Source of the DNA: Anammoximicrobium sp964645045
Lineage (GTDB): Bacteria; Planctomycetota; Planctomycetia; Pirellulales; Pirellulaceae
Reading direction: 5' to 3'
Length of the DNA: 64,000 nt
Assembly (NCBI GenBank): GCA_964645045.1
Contig: CAZXYZ010000006.1
Span: 113,105-177,104, forward strand
The position numbers and the translations under genes are program-made. The first letter of the stretch is position 1. Every line of letters begins with the position of its first letter. Below are positions 54,136-62,246 of this stretch, piece by piece. The notes beneath the pieces were generated by a model. It was not told where the DNA came from. It made no database searches and was given only the letters and a program-made list of their open reading frames with translations.

Positions 54136-54294
54136 CCGAGCTTGCTCGGTGGAAGCGGTGATTCTGCACTAACCCGTCCAAACGAAGCGTCCCCTCCCCC
54201 CCGCCTCCGCGAAGCGGCGGCGGGGGGGAATGAAAAGGGTGGTTGGGGCGCGGGCTCCAGGGCAAAAATCAGGGGCTCTACCGAGCAAGCTCGG
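54136..54294. repeat. pair of CCGAGCTTGCTCGG palindromes, opposite orientation, family D
   Basis: CCGAGCTTGCTCGG lies at 54136-54149 and its complement at 54281-54294; each is a near-palindrome with arms CCGAG/CTCGG and a CTTG or CAAG loop. The flanking GT and CT bases are also similar. Confidence 0.65.
54196..54228. terminator. strong G/C hairpin between RR and TerB-like genes
   Basis: CCCCCCCGCCTCCGC pairs with GCGGCGGCGGGGGGG around GAA, with one mismatch. No U run follows on either strand. It lies beyond the stop codon of the response regulator (54442) and may terminate it or stop reading in either direction. Confidence 0.35.
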
Positions 54295-54441
54295 CAGGGG
54301 CCCGAAATCCGCGACCGAGTCTACCGGATCGAAATCGGAAAGGTATTTCGGCTTCCGTTGCTACCGCAAGCCGCGGTTGAATGACTGTAGCAAAAGACGT
54401 GCCAAATCGCATTCCGAGAACAGGGACATGGGGCCGGCAAC

Positions 54442-55962
54442 CTAACGGGACGCGGCGTCCACGTCGCCGGGGCTGGCGTCGGCCTTTGGCGGTTCGACCG
54501 TCTCGTTCGGCTGACTGGTCAACTCTGGGGCCTCCTGCTCAAATTCCGGCAGCAGCTGTTTCTGCAGGCTCAGGCCGAGCGTGCGGAGCTTGGCGCGCAG
54601 GGTATTACGCGACATGCCCAGCAGTTGGCTCGCCAGCACCTGATTGCCGCGAGTCTGCTGCAGGGCGATGTCCAGGATGACGCGATCGACTTCCAGGCAG
54701 AGCCGCCGGTAGATATCGCTTTGGCCCGCCTCCAGTAAATCGCGGAGCCGCTGGCCCAGGTCCAGACTTGCGGTGGGCGTGGCTGCGGCCGGTCCGGCGC
54801 CGAGCAGGTCCCGCGGCAGCAAGTCGGGGGTCAAGGTGTCCCCGGTGGCGTGAATCAAGGCGTGCCGCAAGACGTTCTCCAACTCGCGGACATTGCCCGG
54901 CCAAGTGTGCCGCGTCAAGAGATCGAGCGCCGACGGGGCGATGTCGCGCACGAACTTGCCGAACTCCTTGCTGAAGCGGGCGACGAAGTGCTCGACCAGC
55001 AAGGGCAGGTCCTCGATCCGTTCGCGGAGCGGCGGAAGTTCAATGGTGTAGCCCTTGAGGCGATAGTAGAGGTCTTGGCGGAATAGCCCGGCGGCCACGG
55101 CCGCCTCGAGATTCTGGTTCGTGGCCGCGATCAGCCGCACGTCGGCCTCGATGGTCTCGTTGCCGCCCAGCCGGTCAAATTGCCGCTCCTGCAGCAGCCG
55201 CAGCAATTTGGCTTGCGTGGGCGGGCTCAGGTCTCCGATCTCATCCAGCAGCAGGGTACCGTGGTGGGCCTGTTCGAATTTGCCGATGCGGCGGCGGTCG
55301 GCCCCGGTAAAGGCGCCCCGTTCGTGGCCGAACAGCTCGCTCTCCAGCAGCGTATCGGGGATCGCAGCGCAGTTCAGCGCCAAGAAAGGACCGCGATTCC
55401 GCCCGCTGTGATGATACAGGGCTCGGGCGACGAGTTCTTTTCCCGTGCCGCTCTCCCCCAGGATCAACACGGTGACATCCAAGGGGGCGACGCGTCCGAT
55501 CGACTTGTAAACCGCCTGCATCGCCGCGGAGCGGCCGACGATCCGGTCGACCTTTTCGTGCGCCGGCGTCTCCTCGAACACCGCCGGGACGTGCCGCAGA
55601 CGGCTGACATTCAGGGCCTGGGCCACGACGTCGCGGAGCTGTCCGAGTTCCACGGGCTTGAGGAGGTATTCGAACGCGCCGCGTTTGATGGCTTCAATTG
55701 CCGTGTCCGTGGTGGCGAACGCCGTGATCACGACGATCGGCAGCAGGGGATCGATCTCGCGGATCTGGGCGACCGCGTCCAGTCCCGACATATCGGGCAG
55801 ACGCACGTCCAAGATCACCGCCTCCGGACGGTGCTCCTGGACCAGTGCAATGCCTTCCCGGGCCGTGCTCGCCGACAGAATCCTGAGCGACTCGCTTTTC
55901 AGACTTCGCTCCAGCGAATACAGGACCTCCGGATCGTCGTCCACAACCAGCAATGTCGGCAT
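54442..55962 (-). CDS. sigma-54-dependent response regulator (NtrC family)
   Basis: Transcription activator of 506 residues. The start at 55962 has GGAGG upstream within the kinase gene; the frame is also open beyond it, but only antisense. REC domain residues 1-120 with Asp52 (VILDVRLPDMSG) and Lys near 103 (EYLLKPVE). The AAA+ domain follows, Walker A GESGTGKE at about 170-177, the sigma-54-contacting GAFTGA at about 212-217, Walker B TLLLDEIGDLS, sensor residues in TWPGNVRELENVLRHAL. The C-terminal Fis-type helix-turn-helix includes NQVLASQLLGMSRNTLRAKLRTLGL (by position about 438-464). The stop codon of the kinase gene is 2 bases upstream, so they form one operon. Candidate target promoters lie upstream of its neighbours. 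Confidence 0.95.
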   Translation of the reverse strand: MPTLLVVDDDPEVLYSLERSLKSESLRILSASTAREGIALVQEHRPEAVILDVRLPDMSGLDAVAQIREIDPLLPIVVITAFATTDTAIEAIKRGAFEYLLKPVELGQLRDVVAQALNVSRLRHVPAVFEETPAHEKVDRIVGRSAAMQAVYKSIGRVAPLDVTVLILGESGTGKELVARALYHHSGRNRGPFLALNCAAIPDTLLESELFGHERGAFTGADRRRIGKFEQAHHGTLLLDEIGDLSPPTQAKLLRLLQERQFDRLGGNETIEADVRLIAATNQNLEAAVAAGLFRQDLYYRLKGYTIELPPLRERIEDLPLLVEHFVARFSKEFGKFVRDIAPSALDLLTRHTWPGNVRELENVLRHALIHATGDTLTPDLLPRDLLGAGPAAATPTASLDLGQRLRDLLEAGQSDIYRRLCLEVDRVILDIALQQTRGNQVLASQLLGMSRNTLRAKLRTLGLSLQKQLLPEFEQEAPELTSQPNETVEPPKADASPGDVDAASR

Positions 55963-55964
55963 GT

Positions 55965-57584
55965 TCAATCCTCCGCAGCTGACCGGGTTCCGGCAGCGCT
56001 GGACGTCGGTAGTTCTGGCGAGCGGCCCGCAGGGGCGGGCGGGAGGCCGCGACCGGTCGAGGCAAGCACAGGTCTCTCGGCCGCGGGCAGGCGGACCGTG
56101 AAGACGGCTCCCCGGGGCGAACGGTCTGCGGCTTGCAGTTCTCCGCCGTGGGCCTCGATGATCCGGCGGCAGATGGCCAGCCCCAACCCGACGCCCGTGT
56201 CCTTCGTGGTCACGAAGGGTTCGAAAATCCGCTTGCCAAGTTCTGCGGGCAAACCGCAGCCATCGTCGGCGACTTCCAGGGAAACCCAGGCCGCCGGCGC
56301 CTCGCTGTCCGCAGCGGGCGTTGCCGTCTCGGCATCGCGGCGGGAATCCCCCAACCGTACCGACACGTCGCCACGCTCCGGCAGCGCGTCCAGGGCGTTC
56401 AGCAGCAAGTTCAGCACGAGTTGGCGCATTTGGTCGGGATCTGCCTCGACGACCACCGGCACGGCCGGAATCTCGCAGTGCAGACGGACGCCTTGCCGGC
56501 GTGCCCGCCCGGCCACCAGTTCGGCCGTCTGCCGCAAGATCTCGCCCAAGTCGAGCAGGTGTTTCTCCAGGGCCGGCGGACGGGCAAAGTCGAGGAAAAC
56601 CTGCACCGAACGTTTCACGCGATCGACCGCTTCCTGCAGGACCGCCAAGTCTCGCCCTTGGAGACAGCCCGCGTCCCCTTCCGCCACGGCGGACTGGATC
56701 AACAGTTGCATGGACTGCAGCGGGTTCCGCAACTCGTGCGCGACCCCGGCGGCAAGCTGCCCGACGGCCGCCAGTTGTTCGCTGCGCAAGACCTCCTGCT
56801 GGCTCTGCTGCAAACGTTCTACCACCGCAGCCACTTGGGCCGCCAGCCCCTGCGCCAGAACCGGCAGCTCTTCCATTTTCTGCCCGGCGACCGTGATGGG
56901 CCCGACCACTTCGCTGAGTCGGCCAGCGGCGTCGCGCACCGGCACGCTCAGTTCGACCAGGGTCCGGCTGACGCGGCGCGCGACGACAAAGCCGACCAGC
57001 AAGCCGGCCATGGGACCGCACGTGCCGAGCACCAGCAAGCCCAATACCATCCGGCTGGCAAGGGCCTGACCAGCCCGGCTGCTGTCCTCGATCATGCGCT
57101 CGTTCAGGTCCAGGTACTGATGAGCCGGCTGCAGGATGTCATCGTTGAGGACGGATTCCACAAACTCCTGCATGTCGGCGCGGGTGTTGGCGGAGATTTC
57201 CGACGCGGCAAGCCGATCGAACTCGGCAAAAAAACGCAGGTGTCCATCCTGTACCGCGGCCATCAACTCTTGCTCGCGCGGGGTCGTCGCCAATCGCACT
57301 GCCCGATTGAGCCAGAATTCTGTCGTTTGCCGTTGGCCGGACACCGCGGCGAGATACTGGCGGTCGCCGGTGAGCAGGAAGTTGTTGATCTGGGTGCGGA
57401 TTTCGCGGACCCCGATTTCCAGTTCCTCGGCTGCCCGGATGCTGGCCACATTGACGGCGACGATGTCCGCCGAGTTCCTCTGGAGCCGGTGGACGTACCA
57501 AGCCGTGGTGGTGCCCACGAGCAACAGCAAAATGCTGACGGCCACCAGCGGAGCCGTCATCCGTACCAACAGTCCATGCTTCAT
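55965..57584 (-). CDS. membrane sensor histidine kinase
   Basis: Membrane-bound kinase of 539 residues, partner of the NtrC-type regulator. Start at 57584 (MKHGLLVRMTAPLVA), with no clear ribosome-binding site, so a start a few codons upstream is possible. TM1 is at about 8-30 and TM2 at about 176-200 (GLLVLGTCGPMAGLLVGFVVARR); between them lies a mostly helical extracytoplasmic domain of about 145 residues, like a four-helix-bundle sensor. A HAMP-like linker follows. The H-box is AAVGQLAAGVAHELRNPLQS with His at about 283, then the N-box LNLLLNALDALPE, G1 DDGCGLP, F-box IFEPFVTTK, G2 GVGLGLAICRRI. The 40-residue Pro/Ala-rich tail is unusual. The ligand is unknown; no heme or PAS motif is visible. 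Confidence 0.92.
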   Translation of the reverse strand: MKHGLLVRMTAPLVAVSILLLLVGTTTAWYVHRLQRNSADIVAVNVASIRAAEELEIGVREIRTQINNFLLTGDRQYLAAVSGQRQTTEFWLNRAVRLATTPREQELMAAVQDGHLRFFAEFDRLAASEISANTRADMQEFVESVLNDDILQPAHQYLDLNERMIEDSSRAGQALASRMVLGLLVLGTCGPMAGLLVGFVVARRVSRTLVELSVPVRDAAGRLSEVVGPITVAGQKMEELPVLAQGLAAQVAAVVERLQQSQQEVLRSEQLAAVGQLAAGVAHELRNPLQSMQLLIQSAVAEGDAGCLQGRDLAVLQEAVDRVKRSVQVFLDFARPPALEKHLLDLGEILRQTAELVAGRARRQGVRLHCEIPAVPVVVEADPDQMRQLVLNLLLNALDALPERGDVSVRLGDSRRDAETATPAADSEAPAAWVSLEVADDGCGLPAELGKRIFEPFVTTKDTGVGLGLAICRRIIEAHGGELQAADRSPRGAVFTVRLPAAERPVLASTGRGLPPAPAGRSPELPTSSAAGTRSAAED

Positions 57585-57861
57585 GGGATGATTAGCTCGA
57601 CGGATATCAAGGTCAGGTTCGCCCTTGCCAGCGGGACACAACACGCATTATGCCAGAAGATGCAAAGCCTGTGCCTGCGACAATCCGGGGAAAACCCGTC
57701 AAAAGTCCCGCGCATCCTGCGTGCGAACGCAGAAATTGCCCGAAGTGCCCCGTTTTTGCACACGCGTTAAGGACGAGGTGACGGGCCGCGGTCCCCGATA
57801 CAGGATTCCTGCCCGCAACGGCTTCCTTTGCGCTAACTGCTTGTGTCACAACTGCTTGACG

Positions 57862-57891
57862 TTGACGACAGCAGGGCGTTTGGCTTATAAC
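57862..57891 (+). promoter_or_regulatory. sigma-70-type promoter of the first POT transporter
   Basis: TTGACG (57862-57867), an 18-base spacer and TATAAC (57886-57891). Transcription would start near 57898, about 40 bases before the ATG at 57940. The rest of the divergent gene-free region 57585-57939 shows nothing else that I can support. Confidence 0.6.
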
Positions 57892-57939
57892 GACGCGGCG
57901 CTGAACTGACTTCGTCGTCCCCGAGGAGACTGTGGCCTG

Positions 57940-59442
<1,503 letters not shown>

Positions 59443-59448
59443 CGCGAC

Positions 59449-59509
59449 GGGCACGGATGAGATAACCAACCAGTCTGTCATCCGTGCCCCGGCCTTGCCA
59501 TCCGTGCTA
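59449..59509. repeat. family A repeat copy with 12-bp hairpin
   Basis: The 30-base unit at 59480-59509 is identical to the arms at 12346-12375. Upstream, GGGCACGGATGA (59449-59460) pairs with TCATCCGTGCCC (59478-59489) to make a hairpin right after the first transporter's stop codon. It probably ends transcription between the two transporters, which then need separate promoters. Confidence 0.8.
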
Positions 59510-59562
59510 CCTTACCCCCCAACAGTCAGTCATCTGCAGCCTGTCCCAAAAGGAACAATGCA

Positions 59563-61176
59563 GTGGAGCAGCCCAAGTCCGGATTCGTGCAGCAGGTGCA
59601 GTCGTTGCCGCGTACGTTCTACGTCGCGAACACGATGGAGATCTTCGAGCGCATGGCGTGGTACGGGATGTTCACGCCGCTGGCGCTCTATCTGACGGAT
59701 CCGCGGCCGCGCGGCGGGCTGGGACTGACGGAGGAGGATGCCGGGACCATCATCGGCATCGTCACCTTTGTCCTGTATCTCATGCCCGTCATCACCGGCG
59801 CCCTGGGCGACCGGTTCGGCTACAAGAAGATGTTCCTGCTGGCCTATGCGATCCTGACGCCCTGCTATTATCTGCTCGGCACGTTCAGCACCTACGGCGG
59901 GTTCCTCATGGGCTTTCTGTTCGTCGCCGTCGGCGCCGCGATCTTCAAGCCGGTCGTGGTGGGCACCATTGCCCGCGTCACGTCGGAGCAAACATCGCAA
60001 CTGGGGTTTGGCATCTTCTACATGATGGTCAACGTCGGCGGATTCCTGGGGCCGGCGATCTCGGGTTACCTGCGCAGCCCCGATCCGGTCACGGGCGTCT
60101 CCCACTGGAACCGCCTGTTTATCTGTTCTTCGATCTTCATTGCGGTGAACTTCCTGTGGGTCACTTTCTTTTACCGGGAGCCGACGACGGAATCCGCGTC
60201 CGCCAGCAAGCGGCCGCTCGGCAAAGTCTTGCGCGACGCGGTCGAAGTGCTCGGTAACGCCCGCTTTTTCGTTTGCATCTTCGGCATGCTCATCGCATTT
60301 TTCGCGGCCGGCAAGGGGTGGCTGACGTGGACGTCGGCCGGACTGGCAGCCGTTGGCTGGCTGGCCCTGAACCTGGGGCTCGACGCGATCTTCCGCCGCA
60401 GTGATCCCGTCCCGGGCAGCGTGGACGGCCGGCTTTGGCTACTGAAGCCGATGCAACTCAGCAACTGGCGGTTCGCCGTCTACCTGCTGATCCTGTCGGG
60501 GTTCTGGACGGCGTTCAACCAGATCCTGGGCGGCGTGCCGCTGGTGGGCTATATCCGTGACTTCGTCCAGACCAAGCCGCTGCTGGACTTCCTGGCCGCG
60601 GTCCTGAGTGGGCTGGGGCTATCGGGCTGGTCGCAGAGCATTACGGATTATGTGGCGGCCGGCGGCCAGTTCAATCCCGAGTGGATCTCCAACCTCGATC
60701 CCCTGTTCATTGTCATCTGCCAAATCGCGGTCTCGTTGACCGTGGCCAGGATGGGCCGGTTCCCCGGCATGATCACGGGCATCGTGGTGGCCGCCATTGG
60801 CATTTCCCTGCCGGCGCTCAGCGGCGCCGGCACCGTGGGAGTCCTCCACGCCTCGGGGTGGCTCGTCGTGCTGGCGGTCTTCATCTTTGCGATTGGGGAA
60901 ATGATGGCCAGCCCGACCAGCCAGGAGTACATCGGCAGCATTGCGCCCAAGGACAAAGTGGCCTTGTACATGGGCTATTACTTCGTCGCCGTAGCCCTGG
61001 GCAACCTGTTCGGCAACGTCCTGGGCGGCATCATGTACGGCAAACTGGCCCGCGACCTCGGCCGGCCCGACCTGATGTGGCTAATCTTCGGCGGCATGGC
61101 CCTGGTGACCGCCCTGGCCCTGGCTCTGTACAACCGCTACGCAGTGCCGAAATCGGCGGGCGATCACCCCCCATGA
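59563..61176 (+). CDS. POT/MFS family transporter 2
   Basis: Membrane transporter of 537 residues with 12 or more hydrophobic segments, distantly related to the first one. The start is a GTG at 59563 with AAAGGA about 8 bases upstream. FYVANTMEIFERMAWYGMFTPLALYL parallels the ELWERFSFYSMR motif, so the coupling Glu and Arg appear conserved in changed context; FKPVVVGTIARVTSEQTSQLGFGIFYMMVNVGGF also parallels the POT signature. A central hydrophobic hairpin and a long loop at about 270-330 distinguish it. It is the second transporter of the pair, but a hairpin lies between them. Substrate unknown, probably peptides. Confidence 0.85.
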   Translation: MEQPKSGFVQQVQSLPRTFYVANTMEIFERMAWYGMFTPLALYLTDPRPRGGLGLTEEDAGTIIGIVTFVLYLMPVITGALGDRFGYKKMFLLAYAILTPCYYLLGTFSTYGGFLMGFLFVAVGAAIFKPVVVGTIARVTSEQTSQLGFGIFYMMVNVGGFLGPAISGYLRSPDPVTGVSHWNRLFICSSIFIAVNFLWVTFFYREPTTESASASKRPLGKVLRDAVEVLGNARFFVCIFGMLIAFFAAGKGWLTWTSAGLAAVGWLALNLGLDAIFRRSDPVPGSVDGRLWLLKPMQLSNWRFAVYLLILSGFWTAFNQILGGVPLVGYIRDFVQTKPLLDFLAAVLSGLGLSGWSQSITDYVAAGGQFNPEWISNLDPLFIVICQIAVSLTVARMGRFPGMITGIVVAAIGISLPALSGAGTVGVLHASGWLVVLAVFIFAIGEMMASPTSQEYIGSIAPKDKVALYMGYYFVAVALGNLFGNVLGGIMYGKLARDLGRPDLMWLIFGGMALVTALALALYNRYAVPKSAGDHPP

Positions 61177-61265
61177 CGTGCCGCAGGCCACTGCACGCCG
61201 CGCCGATCACGGCGCCCGCACGTATTCAACGCTCCGGCACATTTCGATCGTTGGTTTGGCAGGCT

Positions 61266-61637
61266 TCAGGGAAGTGGTGTGATCTCAACGGCGCCCCCCG
61301 GCACCACCGCGATCCGCACTTCATGGTTCGCCAAGAGCTGCATACCCAGCAGCACTTCGTCGCTGATGGCCGACACGAGCACCGGCTGCCAGACCCCGCC
61401 CCAGGCGACTTCCGCCGCGTAGATGTCGAACTGCCGGACTGACCCGTCGGCCAGCACGGCTCCGCCCACGGTCTGCCGGCCCAATCCAAGCGCAGTCGCG
61501 ATGGCAACGGGCAAAGCCAGTGCGGCGGTGAAGCCCGAATCGACGACCGCATCCAACGCCATTTCGCCTCCACTGGGCCCCCGGATCCGGACCGGAACGA
61601 TGGCCTCCCGGCGGACGTTCACGACCCCGCGGATCAT
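61266..61637 (-). CDS. retropepsin-like clan AA aspartic protease
   Basis: Small putative aspartyl protease of 123 residues. The core is VVDSGFTAALALPVAIATALGL, a single DSG motif in place of DTG, followed by flap-like GGAVLADGSVRQFDIY and the second hydrophobic-Gly segment SAISDEVLLGMQLLANHEVRI. One active-site Asp per chain means it must act as a dimer, like retroviral proteases. It overlaps the upstream acidic gene by 4 bases (ATGA-type), so both come from one mRNA. Such pairs are common in cyanobacteria and planctomycetes and their role is unknown. Confidence 0.75.
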   Translation of the reverse strand: MIRGVVNVRREAIVPVRIRGPSGGEMALDAVVDSGFTAALALPVAIATALGLGRQTVGGAVLADGSVRQFDIYAAEVAWGGVWQPVLVSAISDEVLLGMQLLANHEVRIAVVPGGAVEITPLP

Positions 61638-61894
61638 GGGTGCCGCCTCATGCGGTACGCCGCCGGTTGGCCAACCCGCCCCAACCAGACCTCCGCCGAT
61701 GGCTGGCGGCCTCGCAGCCGTGTCACCGCCGCGTAATCGTTTTCGTCAAGTTCGTAGTCGCCGGTCCCCACGTCAATGGCAACAAACTTGCCGTCGTCTT
61801 CATCCCCGAGCGTCGGTTGAACTCGGCGGTCAAAGACTTCAGCCCCCAGTCGAGCGACTTCCTCTGGGCTGCGGCGATCTTGCGTGGCAGGCAT
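61634..61894 (-). CDS. small acidic protein, partner of the clan AA protease
   Basis: Protein of 86 residues, start at 61894 with GGAGG 8 bases upstream. The sequence (EVARLGAEVFDRRVQPTL, then FVAIDVGTGDYELDENDYAAV) resembles the small proteins that precede clan AA proteases: a helical N-terminus and a conserved DVGTGDYELDE. The VAIDVGTGDY stretch is beta-rich and acidic. Toxin-antitoxin-like or substrate/inhibitor roles have been discussed for such small partners, but the sequence itself shows no active site. Confidence 0.7.
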   Translation of the reverse strand: MPATQDRRSPEEVARLGAEVFDRRVQPTLGDEDDGKFVAIDVGTGDYELDENDYAAVTRLRGRQPSAEVWLGRVGQPAAYRMRRHP

Positions 61895-62110
61895 AAAATG
61901 AACCTCCCGAATGACTGATCTTCTCGTTCAGTTTATCGCTGGCCAAACGCATCTGCAAGTCAGCCGCAGCCGTCGTATCGGACCTCCCAGTCCAAGGAAT
62001 CGCGCGTGGGTCTCCTCCCTTGCTTGCAAACGGATACGTCCTTGGTAGGATGCCATTTTTGAACCCCGCTCGTGAGGGAACGGTCTTTGAAGTTGCGCAT
62101 GGGCTTTTCG

Positions 62111-62178
62111 TAGCGGAATTCGCAAGAATTCCGATGGCAGCCCACTCGAAAACCTCGGAATTCTTGCGAATTCCGCTA
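62111..62178. repeat. 24-bp perfect inverted repeat, family B
   Basis: The arms 62111-62134 and 62155-62178 are exact complements with a 20-base loop. Each arm contains GGAATTCGCAAGAATTCC, itself a hairpin of GGAATTC/GAATTCC with a GCAA loop. It lies in the otherwise gene-free stretch 61895-62246 between two divergent genes. Confidence 0.85.
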
Positions 62179-62246
62179 CCATCATCCGAAATGCGCAAAT
62201 TCAAAGGGAACGGTGACGGCTATCGGGCTACCGGGAGCGAGTACAA

